Made by a program: the position numbers and the translations under genes. Under the pieces are notes generated by a model, which did no database searches, was not told the origin of the DNA, and worked only from the letters and a program-made list of their open reading frames with translations. DNA of 64,000 nucleotides from Acetobacteraceae bacterium (lineage in GTDB: Bacteria > Pseudomonadota > Alphaproteobacteria > Acetobacterales > Acetobacteraceae). Shown piece by piece: positions 53,826 through 62,566 of the stretch (its first letter is position 1; each line of letters opens with the position of its first letter). The stretch lies in assembly GCA_947475245.1 (NCBI GenBank), contig CANJLW010000001.1, forward strand, positions 348,025 through 412,024, given 5' to 3'.

Positions 53826-55043
53826 ATGAAACCGTTTCAGGCGCATTGCCGCCGCACACTGGATACGATCCGCGCGCAGGGGCGCTACCGCACCTTTACG
53901 GCGCTGGAAAAGCGCGCCGATGTTTACCCGTATTACCTTCGTCCCGACGGAACCCGCGTCCTGGTGTGGTCTTCGAACGATTACCTCGCGATGGGCGGAC
54001 ATCCCGTGCTTGTCAACGCCGCGCGGGATGCGGCCGCCGCCATGGGGGTCGGGGCCGGCGGCACGCGCAATATCGGCGGCACCAGCCCGCTGCACGACGC
54101 ATTGGAAGCCGAACTCGCGGATTTGCACGGCAAGCAGGCGGGGCTGTTGTTCACCTCGGGCTTTGTCTCGAACCAGGCCACCCTGGCGACCATCCTGAAC
54201 AGCCGCCCGGCCGGTGCGGATCGCCCCTGGCACGTGTTCTCCGACGCCAAGAACCATGCATCGATGATCGCCGGCATCCGCGGTGCCGCGGCCGAAAAGG
54301 CGATCTTTCGGCATAACGACATGGCGCATCTCGAAGCATTGCTGCAGGCCGCGCCGGCGGCCTCGCCCAAGTTGATCGCCTTTGAATCCGTCTATTCAAT
54401 GGACGCCGACATCGCCCCGATCGGCGCGATCTGCGACCTGGCGGAACGCTTCGGCGCGATGACCTATCTGGACGAGGTGCATGCGGTCGGCATGTACGGG
54501 CCGAACGGCGGCGGCGTCGCCGAACGCGACGGCGTCGCGGCGCGGGTGGATATCATCGAGGGGACCTTGGCGAAGGCCTTCGGCTGCCACGGCGGCTATA
54601 TCGTCGGCGATACCGACGTGATCGATTTTATTCGCTCCACCGCGCCGGGCTTTATCTTCACGACCTCCCTGCCGCCGCTGCTGGCGGCCTCGGCGCTGGC
54701 CAGCATTCGCCATGTGCGCGCAGATCACGAACGGCGCGCGCTGCTGTTTCAGCGGGCGGACGCGTTGAAGCAGCGCTTCGATGCCGCCGGTTTGCCGCGG
54801 ATCGACTCCGTCAGCCACATCGTACCGCTGCATATCGGTGACGCGGCGCTGTGCACCGAGGTCAGTCAAAGGCTGCTCGGGGAGTTCCAGATGTATGCCA
54901 CACCGATCAATTATCCCACCGTGCCGGTGGGGCAGGAACGTCTGCGCTTCACGCCCGGACCGCTGCACACCGACGCGATGATGGACAGCCTGGTTGAAGC
55001 ACTGCTGGCAATCGTGCCGGCATCGCGCCGCATCGCCGCATGA
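53826..55043 (+). CDS. hemA: 5-aminolevulinate synthase
   Basis: A 405-residue PLP enzyme condensing glycine and succinyl-CoA to 5-aminolevulinate, the first committed step of haem synthesis by the C4 pathway of alphaproteobacteria. Lys250 in EGTLAKAFG binds [16 protein letters not shown] and [12 protein letters not shown] are conserved ALAS blocks. The upstream 267 bases contain TTGACG (53700-53705) with no good -10 match. The stop overlaps ccmF (ATGA), joining haem supply to cytochrome c assembly. Confidence 0.97.
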   Translation: MKPFQAHCRRTLDTIRAQGRYRTFTALEKRADVYPYYLRPDGTRVLVWSSNDYLAMGGHPVLVNAARDAAAAMGVGAGGTRNIGGTSPLHDALEAELADLHGKQAGLLFTSGFVSNQATLATILNSRPAGADRPWHVFSDAKNHASMIAGIRGAAAEKAIFRHNDMAHLEALLQAAPAASPKLIAFESVYSMDADIAPIGAICDLAERFGAMTYLDEVHAVGMYGPNGGGVAERDGVAARVDIIEGTLAKAFGCHGGYIVGDTDVIDFIRSTAPGFIFTTSLPPLLAASALASIRHVRADHERRALLFQRADALKQRFDAAGLPRIDSVSHIVPLHIGDAALCTEVSQRLLGEFQMYATPINYPTVPVGQERLRFTPGPLHTDAMMDSLVEALLAIVPASRRIAA

Positions 55044-57022
55044 TCGTCGAAACCGGTCACTTCGCGCTGATTCTGGCTTTCTTCGTCGCGCTGGCGCAGT
55101 CCGTCATTCCGCTGATCGGCGCGTCGCGGCGCCACATCGGGTGGATGGCGGTCGGGCGATCCTGCGCGATCGCGGTGTTCCTGCTGATCGCCCTGGCGAT
55201 GGCCGCGCTGATGCATGCCTATGTCGTGTCGGATTTCTCGGTGATCAACGTCGCCCAGAACAGCCACAGCGACAAACCGTTACTGTATCGAATCTCGGGC
55301 GTCTGGAGCAATCACGAAGGCTCGATGGTGCTGTGGGTGTTCATGCTGGCGCTGTGTTCGGCCGCGGTGGCCGTCTTTGGCGACAACCTGCCGCCCGCCT
55401 TGCGCGCGCGCGCGCTGGCCGTGCAGGGCATGATTGCGGTCGGGTTTCTGCTGTTCATCCTGTTCACGTCCAATCCGTTCCTGCGGGTGTTTCCGCCGCC
55501 GGCGAACGGTCGCGGGCTGAACCCGGTTTTGCAGGACCCCGGACTCGCGTTCCATCCGCCGTTTCTCTACCTCGGCTATGTCGGATTTTCGGTTGCTTTC
55601 GCCTTTGCCGTCGCCGCCCTGATCGAAGGCAAGGTCGATGCCGCGTGGGCGCGCTGGGTGCGGCCGTGGACTCTGGCGTCGTGGTGCGCGCTGACGATCG
55701 GCATCGCCCTGGGCTCCTGGTGGGCTTACTACACTTTGGGCTGGGGCGGCTGGTGGTTCTGGGACCCCGTCGAGAACGCGTCCTTCATGCCCTGGCTGCT
55801 TGGTACCGCCCTTATCCACTCCTCCATCGTGGTGGAAAAGCGCGACACGCTGAAAAGCTGGACCATCCTGCTGGCGTTGATCACCTTCTCTCTGTCGTTG
55901 GTGGGCACGTTTCTGGTGCGCTCCGGCGTGCTGACTTCGGTGCATGCCTTCGCCACCGACCCGGCGCGCGGCATGTTCATCCTGCTGTTGCTGATCGTGG
56001 CCATCGGCGGGTCGCTGACGCTTTACGCCGTGCGCGCGCCGGCGCTGAAGGGCGGCGGTCTGTTCGCGCCGGTCTCGCGCGAAGGGGCGTTGATCCTCAA
56101 CAATCTGCTGCTGTCATGCGGTTGCGCGGCGGTCTTCCTGGGCACGCTGTATCCGTTGTTCCTCGACGCGATGGGCGGACCGAAGCTGTCGGTCGGCTTT
56201 CCCTTCTTCAATCGAACCTTCGTGCCGTTGATGGTGCCGATGGTGATGGCGCTGGGTGTCGGCCCGATGCTGGCCTGGAAGCGCGGAGACCTGCTGGGTG
56301 CGCTGCAACGGCTATGGGCCGGGTATCTCGCCGCCCTGATCGTCGTGCTGGCGATGATTTACGCGACAGAGGGCGGGCCGGTGTTCGCCATCGTCGGTAT
56401 TGGCCTCGCCGCCTGGCTTGCGGTGGCGGTGCTGACGGAATTCGCCGAACGGATACGCCTGTTTCGCGTTCCCCTGGGCGACAGCCTGCGACGCGCCGTC
56501 AACCTGCCGCGCGCGACCTATGGCATGAGCGTCGCGCATTTCGGATTGGCGGTGTCGATCGCGGGCTTCGCCGCCTCGGCCTTTGACCGAGAAGCGATCG
56601 AGGTGCTGAAATCCGGCGCGTCGATGGACCTCGCCGGCTACACCGTGCGCCTGGACAAGGTCGAACGCCTGCAAGGCCCGAACTACATCGCCGACGATGC
56701 CACCGTGACCGTCGCGCAAGGCGGCACGACGATCGCGACGATGCATCCGCAACGCCGCTTCTTTCCGCTGCAACAGCAAACCACGGGGCAAACGGCGATC
56801 CGCAGCGGTCTGCTGGCCGATCTTTATCTGGCGCTGGGCGAGTCGGATTCGTCCGGCAACTGGACTTTGCGGGCCTATTGGAAGCCGCTGGTGTCCTGGA
56901 TCTGGAGCGGAGCCTTGATCATGGCGTTCGGTGGGTTGGTCAGCCTGAGCGACCGGCGCTGGCGGATCGGCGTCGCGTCCCGCGCGCGTCGTACCAACGC
57001 CGTGCCGGCCGGAAGCGTCTGA
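55040..57022 (+). CDS. ccmF: Cytochrome c-type biogenesis haem lyase CcmF
   Basis: A 660-residue membrane protein with about 14-15 helices. The WWD haem-binding domain is [15 protein letters not shown] (residues 235-249), flanked by histidine-bearing helices. It ligates haem from CcmE to apocytochrome c with CcmH. It begins inside the hemA stop and is followed by ccmG after four bases. Confidence 0.97.
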   Translation: MIVETGHFALILAFFVALAQSVIPLIGASRRHIGWMAVGRSCAIAVFLLIALAMAALMHAYVVSDFSVINVAQNSHSDKPLLYRISGVWSNHEGSMVLWVFMLALCSAAVAVFGDNLPPALRARALAVQGMIAVGFLLFILFTSNPFLRVFPPPANGRGLNPVLQDPGLAFHPPFLYLGYVGFSVAFAFAVAALIEGKVDAAWARWVRPWTLASWCALTIGIALGSWWAYYTLGWGGWWFWDPVENASFMPWLLGTALIHSSIVVEKRDTLKSWTILLALITFSLSLVGTFLVRSGVLTSVHAFATDPARGMFILLLLIVAIGGSLTLYAVRAPALKGGGLFAPVSREGALILNNLLLSCGCAAVFLGTLYPLFLDAMGGPKLSVGFPFFNRTFVPLMVPMVMALGVGPMLAWKRGDLLGALQRLWAGYLAALIVVLAMIYATEGGPVFAIVGIGLAAWLAVAVLTEFAERIRLFRVPLGDSLRRAVNLPRATYGMSVAHFGLAVSIAGFAASAFDREAIEVLKSGASMDLAGYTVRLDKVERLQGPNYIADDATVTVAQGGTTIATMHPQRRFFPLQQQTTGQTAIRSGLLADLYLALGESDSSGNWTLRAYWKPLVSWIWSGALIMAFGGLVSLSDRRWRIGVASRARRTNAVPAGSV

Positions 57023-57026
57023 GCCG

Positions 57027-57563
57027 ATGCGCCGGATACTGTCTCTGCTGCCGATCCTGCTGTTCGTGGCGTTGGCGAGCTATTTCGCCGTCGCCCTGCG
57101 ACCGGGGCACGATCCCCATGTGCTGCCGTCGGCGATGCTCGACAAGCCGATGCCGACCTTCGACCTGCCGACGCTGACCGGGGAGGGGCGGCTCACGCCC
57201 CAGGCAATCCTTGGCAAGCCGGCGCTGCTGAATGTCTTTGCATCGTGGTGCGCGCCGTGTCGGGTCGAACATCCGCTGTTGATGCGCCTGGCGCGGAAGG
57301 AGGGGATTCCGATCTACGGCATCGCCCACAAGGACAAGACCGCCGACTCAATTCGTTTCCTCCAGCAACTCGGCGATCCCTACACCGCGATCGGGGTCGA
57401 CGCGGATGGTCGGGTCAGTCTGGATTTCGGCGTCTACGGCGTGCCGGAAACCTATGTGCTGGACCGCGCCGGACATATCCGCAAACGCGTCGTCGGACCT
57501 TTGGGCGCGGAGATGCTGGAGAAAGAGATTTTGCCGCTGCTGCGGGCGTTGGAGCGGTCGTGA
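57027..57563 (+). CDS. ccmG: Thiol:disulfide interchange protein CcmG/DsbE
   Basis: A 178-residue membrane-anchored thioredoxin. One N-terminal helix (residues 3-23) precedes the thioredoxin fold, whose redox site is ASWCAPC with Cys75 and Cys78. The GVYGVPETYVLD element is characteristic of CcmG. It keeps apocytochrome CxxCH cysteines reduced in the periplasm. It overlaps ccmH by four bases (GTGA). Confidence 0.96.
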   Translation: MRRILSLLPILLFVALASYFAVALRPGHDPHVLPSAMLDKPMPTFDLPTLTGEGRLTPQAILGKPALLNVFASWCAPCRVEHPLLMRLARKEGIPIYGIAHKDKTADSIRFLQQLGDPYTAIGVDADGRVSLDFGVYGVPETYVLDRAGHIRKRVVGPLGAEMLEKEILPLLRALERS

Positions 57564-58021
57564 TTCGCTGGATCGTTCTGTTCGCGCTGGCGTTTGTCCT
57601 ACCCGCCTGGGCGGTGGAGCCGCGGGAGCGGCTGGCCGACCCGGCATTGGAAGCCCGCGCCCGCGCCATCGGCGTCGAGTTGCGCTGTCTGGTCTGCCAG
57701 AATGAATCGATCGACGAGTCGCACGCCCCGCTTGCGCACGACATCCGCGTTTTGGTGCGCGAACGTGTCGCCGCGGGGGACAGCGACGCGGAGGCCACGC
57801 GGGCGGTGGTCGCGCGCTATGGCGACTTCGTGCTGCTGCGTCCGCCGGTGCTGCCCGCGACCTGGCTGCTGTGGTTTGGCCCCGGCGTACTGTTGGTCGG
57901 CGGCCTGATCGGGACCGCGATCTGGCTGCGTCGACGCGCGCCCAACCCGACGACGGCCGACGCGGAACTGAGCGAGGCCGAACGCCAACGGCTGGATCGT
58001 CTCTTGCGAGAGGACGGCTGA
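57560..58021 (+). CDS. ccmH: Cytochrome c maturation protein CcmH
   Basis: A 153-residue protein with a signal peptide (residues 1-19), the redox motif LRCLVCQN (Cys43, Cys46) and a C-terminal membrane helix (about residues 100-122). It reduces apocytochrome and hands it to CcmF. The start is GTG at 57560 overlapping the ccmG stop; longer frames in this phase read through ccmG. It ends one base into ccmI (TGATG). Confidence 0.95.
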   Translation: MIRWIVLFALAFVLPAWAVEPRERLADPALEARARAIGVELRCLVCQNESIDESHAPLAHDIRVLVRERVAAGDSDAEATRAVVARYGDFVLLRPPVLPATWLLWFGPGVLLVGGLIGTAIWLRRRAPNPTTADAELSEAERQRLDRLLREDG

Positions 58022-59427
58022 TGCTCGCTTTCCTGCTCGCGCTGGTTGCCTTCCTGACGCTGCTGGGCGTGGTGCTGCCGCTGTTGCGACCGGCCGGTCC
58101 CGCCGCCAAATCCGATACCGGCGATGCCCGCTTCGATCGGGCGGTGTATCGCGATCAACTCGCCGAACTGGACCGCGATCTGGCGCGTGGGACGCTGTCC
58201 GACGCCGAGGCGGCATCCGCGCGCGTTGAAATCCAGCGCCGCCTGCTGGCAACGGATGCTCGGGCCGAGCGGGGGGCGAATATGGCGCCCAGTCCGGTTC
58301 TGGCGGTTGTGGTCGGCTTCGCGATCGCCTGTGGGTCTGTCGCTTTGTATCTCAACATGGGCGCGCCGCAGGTGCCCGACATGCCCTTTGCGGCGCGTCG
58401 GTCGGATGCCCAGCCCAATCCGATGGCGTCTGGACAAGGTGGCGCCGGGGGCGGCGATGTCGCGGCGATCGCGGCGCGAATCGACGAACGCCTCCGCGCA
58501 GACTCCTCCAACCCCGATCTCTGGCTGCTCCGCGCCCGTTCGGCTGCCACGTTGCGCGATTGGCCGATGGCGGCGGAAGCTTATCGGCGCGCGCTGGCGC
58601 TGGGCGCGACGGACCCCGACACGCAAGCCAGCTATGGCGAAATCCTCGTCGTGCTGGCCGATGGCGTAGTGACGCCCGAAGCGCTTGCGGTGTTCGAGGC
58701 CGCGCTGCGCGACGATCCGCGTCATACGATGTCGCGCTACTATCTCGCCCTGGCGGCGGGGCAGGCCGGGGAGGCGGCGAAGGCGATCGCGCTGTTCCAG
58801 GCCGTGCTGGCCGATTTGCCGGACAATGCGCCGCCACGCGCGGAAGTCGTGCGGCGCATGAACGACGTCGCGCAGGCGGCCGGGATCGCCAAACCGATGC
58901 CGGCAAAACCGACCGCTCCGGGCCCGACTGCTCCGGGGCCGGATGCCGACACGGTCGCCGCCGCCGCCAACATGCCGCCCGACGAACGCAACGCGATGAT
59001 CGAAGGCATGGTGGCGCGTTTGGCGGATCGGTTGCGCGCCGAACCGAACGATCTGGATGGCTGGTTGCGGCTGGGACGCGCCCGCGCGGTGCTGGGCCAG
59101 CGAGAACCGGCGGCGGACGCCTTCGAGCGCGCGGCGTCGCTGCGCCCGACGGATATGCGGATCAAGATGCAACTCGTCGATGCGCTGCTGGCCGGGCTGC
59201 CGCCGTCCGACCCGTTCCCCGATCGCGCGATCGCGGTCCTGAAGGAGGTCGAACAACTGGCCCCCGACGAACCGGCGGCGCTTTGGTATCTCGGCATCCT
59301 CGCGGCGCGGGAGCGTCAGCCGGACAAGGCCCGTGCCTATTGGACCAGGCTGATGCCGGCCCTGTCGCCGGACAGTGAGGAAGGTCGGTTGGTGCGATCC
59401 GCGATCGACGCCCTGCGCGGGCGCTAA
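58021..59427 (+). CDS. ccmI: Cytochrome c maturation protein CcmI, TPR protein
   Basis: A 468-residue protein. Two membrane helices at residues 2-22 and about 90-112 flank a cytoplasmic loop, followed by a periplasmic TPR domain (about residues 150-450, e.g. NPDLWLLRARSAATLRDWPMAA). CcmI chaperones apocytochrome c to CcmF-CcmH. An Ala/Pro-rich linker (KPTAPGPTAPGPD) splits the TPR domain. It closes hemA-ccmFGHI. ccmA-E are elsewhere. Confidence 0.93.
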   Translation: MLAFLLALVAFLTLLGVVLPLLRPAGPAAKSDTGDARFDRAVYRDQLAELDRDLARGTLSDAEAASARVEIQRRLLATDARAERGANMAPSPVLAVVVGFAIACGSVALYLNMGAPQVPDMPFAARRSDAQPNPMASGQGGAGGGDVAAIAARIDERLRADSSNPDLWLLRARSAATLRDWPMAAEAYRRALALGATDPDTQASYGEILVVLADGVVTPEALAVFEAALRDDPRHTMSRYYLALAAGQAGEAAKAIALFQAVLADLPDNAPPRAEVVRRMNDVAQAAGIAKPMPAKPTAPGPTAPGPDADTVAAAANMPPDERNAMIEGMVARLADRLRAEPNDLDGWLRLGRARAVLGQREPAADAFERAASLRPTDMRIKMQLVDALLAGLPPSDPFPDRAIAVLKEVEQLAPDEPAALWYLGILAARERQPDKARAYWTRLMPALSPDSEEGRLVRSAIDALRGR

Positions 59428-59456
59428 CCGGATGCTAATCTTTACCGGCTAAGCCC

Positions 59457-59481
59457 GACCTCTCGTCACAAGACGGAGGTC
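59457..59481 (+). promoter_or_regulatory. Hairpin burying the ribosome site upstream of drmD
   Basis: An inverted repeat upstream of the helicase gene: GACCTC (59457-59462), bulged T, CGTC (59464-59467), loop ACAA, GACG (59472-59475), GAGGTC (59476-59481). The 10-bp stem contains, in its 3' arm, the full GGAGGT ribosome site (59475-59480), the only strong one in the leader. It may act as an RNA switch, as the end of the ccm transcript, or as both. No T-tract follows. Confidence 0.55.
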
Positions 59482-59485
59482 ACTT

Positions 59486-59512
59486 ATGCCCATGCGCGAC
59501 GGCGGGTTCTGA
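59486..59512 (+). CDS. Candidate eight-codon leader ORF abutting drmD
   Basis: ATG at 59486 opens an eight-residue frame, MPMRDGGF, ending TGA at 59510-59512, directly against the drmD ATG at 59513. GGAGGT lies five to six bases upstream, an ideal distance, whereas drmD itself has only a poor GGCGGG site. The frame is the same as drmD, so the TGA could also be a recent nonsense change in an originally longer helicase N-terminus. Too short for family tests; evidence is position and ribosome site only. Confidence 0.35.
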   Translation: MPMRDGGF

Positions 59513-62500
59513 ATGGACCTGACCCCCGGCGTTCAACTGCGTGCCCGCGGCCTGACATGGGACCTGCTGTCGGTCGAACCGCTGCTGGGACATTCGGCGG
59601 AACAGTGCCGATTGCGCCTGCGCTGCCGCGGCGGCGACCTGGCGGGGCTGGAGTGGGCGTTGCTGCATCCCGCCGAACCGATCGAAATCCTCTCCGGCGA
59701 CCCCGATCCGACATGTCCCGGACCGCTGGCGGCCTGGCAACTGCGACACCGGGCGGAAGTGTTGAACCGCATCCCGGATGTGGACGAAATGCTGGCGACG
59801 GAACCCGGCCGGCTGGACATCGCGCCCTATCAGCTGGTGCCGCTGATGCGCGCGCTGGAACTGCCGCGGCCGCGATTGCTGCTGGCCGACGGGGTCGGTC
59901 TGGGCAAGACCGTGCAGGCCGGGTTGATCGCGGCGGAACTGATCGCGCGGGGGCGGGCACATCGCATCCTGATCGTCGCGCCGTCCGGCCCGTTGCTGGT
60001 GCAATGGGATCGCGAGATGCGCGCGCGCTTCGGGCTGCGCTTTACCCGGTTGGCCGATCACGCCGATCTGCGGCGGGAGCGTCGCCGGTTGGAACCCGGC
60101 GCCAACCCGTTCGGCCATGCGGCGCTGTGCCTGACCGCGTTGGATTTCGCCAAGCAGGAGCGGGTTCTGGAGGAGCTCGACCGGGTCGATTGGGATTTGG
60201 TGCTGATCGACGAGGCCCATCATTGCGTTGCCGACAGCGTGGGACTGGACGCGGGCGCGACGCAAAGGCGGCGGTTGGCGGAACTTCTCGCGGCCCGCTC
60301 CGACGGATTGTTGCTGCTGACGGCGACGCCGCATGACGGTCACGACGCGCATTTCGCCTCGCTGATTGCCCTGCTCGACCCAAGTCTGACGGATGGCGCG
60401 GGCGGTCTGATCGGCCTTGGCTATCGCCGCCACGTCGTCCGCCGCCTGAAGACCCATCTGCGCGATCCCCGCACCGGCGCGCCGCTGTTTCGGAACCGCC
60501 GCATCGTGCCGGTGCGCATCGACGACGTGGCCGAACCGGTGCGGCGCTTTCATCTGGCGCTCGCCGATCTCGTGATCCCGCGTCTGCGCCGATCCGATGC
60601 CGCCCGCGGGCCGGGTGACGCCTTGGCGTTTGTCAGCCTGCTGAAGCGCTCCGGCTCCACCGTTGCCGCCTGTCTCGCGACCTTGCGCGTGGTCGCGGAA
60701 CGCTATGCGCGCGACGATGTCGGCGATACCGCGCTACGCCGCGATCGGGCACGTCGGCTGCGGGCCTACCGCCGGCGCGCGCGTCGCTTCGGCGTTCTGG
60801 ATGTCGGCGACGAACGGGAACAGGAAGCGCTGGAGGTCGAGGGCATCGCGGCGGAGTTGCGGCGGACGGACGGTGTCGCGGCGGACCTCGCGGGACTGAT
60901 CGCGACAGGCGAGGCGGCGTTGCCGTTCGATCCCCGCATTGAAACCCTGTTGATCGAAATCCGCCTGATCCGCATCGCCCATCCCGAGGCCAATATCCTG
61001 ATCTACACGGAATACGCCGACAGCCAGCGCGCGGTGGCGGAGGCACTGGCGCGCGCGCGGGGCATTGCCGGCGCGGTGCTGACGATCGGCGGTACGGATA
61101 CGGAGGCGGAGCGTATCCGCGCCGCCGATCGTTGCGCGGAGGAGGCACCGGTCATCCTGATCAGCACGGACGCCCTGGCCGAGGGGCTGAACCTCCATCG
61201 GCGCTGCCATCACCTCATTCACCTGGACCTGCCGTACAATCCCAATCGACTGGAACAGCGCAACGGGCGCATCGATCGTTATGGGCAATGCCACGACCCG
61301 GAAATCCGCTATTTGTTCCAGGCTGGCACGTTCGAGGAAAGCGTGCTGCTGCGCCTGATCGCCAAATACGAAAAAGCCCGCGCGATGCTGTCGTTCATGC
61401 CCGATGCGCTGGGGCTGACGGCACCGTCGGATGCCTTGAACGAAGGTCTGCTCACCGGCTTCGCCGAACGGCGACGCTCCTTGTTCGACACCGAAGAGCC
61501 GGTGCTGGTCGGCATCGCCGACAGCGCGGAGGCCGCGGAGACCGACGCCCTGCGCGAGGTTCTGCGCGAGATCGACCGTGCCTACACCGGGGTCGATCAC
61601 ATGGCCGCGCGCCATGGCTGGCTGACCGAGCGTAAGGATACCCCGCTCGATCCCGGCTTTTTCAACGTGGCGCAAGCGGGCCTGAGCGATTTCGCGGCGG
61701 CGGCGTTGGACGCGTCGTCGGCGGCGCTCGATCGGTTCGTCGTGCCGTCTGCCTGGGCACCGGCATTGGATGGTCTGCCGGGCTTCGACGCGGCGCGGTC
61801 GGAACTGAGGATCACGACGGATCGCGACCGGCTGCGCGCGGAGGACGGCGCGGAACTTGGGTTTCTGGGACGCGCACATCCCTTGACGAGACGGCTGATC
61901 GATCGCGTCGGCGGGCAGGGCGAACAGGGACGCGTCGCCGTTGCCCACGCCGATCCGGCGATCGGGTGCGCCGTTTTGTTGACCTATGTGATCGAGATTC
62001 GGTCGGCGGTTCGGCTGGAACTGCGCGAACCGATCGGCGTTCTGCTGTGCGAATCAGGCGCGCCGCCCTGTGTTCTCGACCGCCATGCCTTGACCCGCTT
62101 CTTGACGACGGCATGTACCGACGCGGCGATCGATCCCTGGAACAGCGACTTTCGCGCCTGGGTCGAACCGCGTCTGGCGGAGGCGGCGGCCCTGGCCCAC
62201 GACGAGCAAGCGCGGTTGCTGACCGAACTGCGGTCCCGGGCTGAAGGGCGGCGCGATGTTCGGCTGGATCGGTTGGGTCGTTGGTTGCTTGTGCGAGCGG
62301 TCGCGCTGCTCGGGGCCGCAGCACCCGCGATCGACGATCTGTTCGGCGACCGTTCCGGCGAGGGGGCTGACGCGTCGTCGCCGCTGCAACGGCTGCTTGC
62401 CTGTATCTCAGACCCATCTGCCGACGCGCCCGCGAAGCGCGATGCCGCCGCGGTGGTCGGTCTGTACGAACGCGCGATGCGCGAGACCGACGACCTTGCG

Positions 62501-62566
62501 CGGCTGACCGCCGAACCACCCAGGTGGCTTGGAGTATTGATGCTGGCAGACGAGCGCGCCGCGTGA
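59513..62566 (+). CDS. drmD: SNF2-type helicase, DISARM DrmD-like
   Basis: A 1017-residue superfamily 2 helicase/translocase. The first RecA-like domain has LLADGVGLGKTVQAGL (Walker A, residues 127-133), APSGPLLVQW, LIDEAHH (232-237) and LLTATPHDGHDAHF. The second has STDALAEGLNLHRRCHHLIHLDLPYNPNRLEQRNGRIDRYGQ-like motifs V and VI. Such SNF2 proteins of about 1000 residues followed by an overlapping adenine methylase form the first two genes of class 1 DISARM (drmD-drmMI-drmA-drmB-drmC), an anti-phage restriction-modification system. It overlaps the methylase start by four bases (GTGA). Family assignment is from motif and gene order, not from a search. Confidence 0.8.
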   Translation: MDLTPGVQLRARGLTWDLLSVEPLLGHSAEQCRLRLRCRGGDLAGLEWALLHPAEPIEILSGDPDPTCPGPLAAWQLRHRAEVLNRIPDVDEMLATEPGRLDIAPYQLVPLMRALELPRPRLLLADGVGLGKTVQAGLIAAELIARGRAHRILIVAPSGPLLVQWDREMRARFGLRFTRLADHADLRRERRRLEPGANPFGHAALCLTALDFAKQERVLEELDRVDWDLVLIDEAHHCVADSVGLDAGATQRRRLAELLAARSDGLLLLTATPHDGHDAHFASLIALLDPSLTDGAGGLIGLGYRRHVVRRLKTHLRDPRTGAPLFRNRRIVPVRIDDVAEPVRRFHLALADLVIPRLRRSDAARGPGDALAFVSLLKRSGSTVAACLATLRVVAERYARDDVGDTALRRDRARRLRAYRRRARRFGVLDVGDEREQEALEVEGIAAELRRTDGVAADLAGLIATGEAALPFDPRIETLLIEIRLIRIAHPEANILIYTEYADSQRAVAEALARARGIAGAVLTIGGTDTEAERIRAADRCAEEAPVILISTDALAEGLNLHRRCHHLIHLDLPYNPNRLEQRNGRIDRYGQCHDPEIRYLFQAGTFEESVLLRLIAKYEKARAMLSFMPDALGLTAPSDALNEGLLTGFAERRRSLFDTEEPVLVGIADSAEAAETDALREVLREIDRAYTGVDHMAARHGWLTERKDTPLDPGFFNVAQAGLSDFAAAALDASSAALDRFVVPSAWAPALDGLPGFDAARSELRITTDRDRLRAEDGAELGFLGRAHPLTRRLIDRVGGQGEQGRVAVAHADPAIGCAVLLTYVIEIRSAVRLELREPIGVLLCESGAPPCVLDRHALTRFLTTACTDAAIDPWNSDFRAWVEPRLAEAAALAHDEQARLLTELRSRAEGRRDVRLDRLGRWLLVRAVALLGAAAPAIDDLFGDRSGEGADASSPLQRLLACISDPSADAPAKRDAAAVVGLYERAMRETDDLARLTAEPPRWLGVLMLADERAA

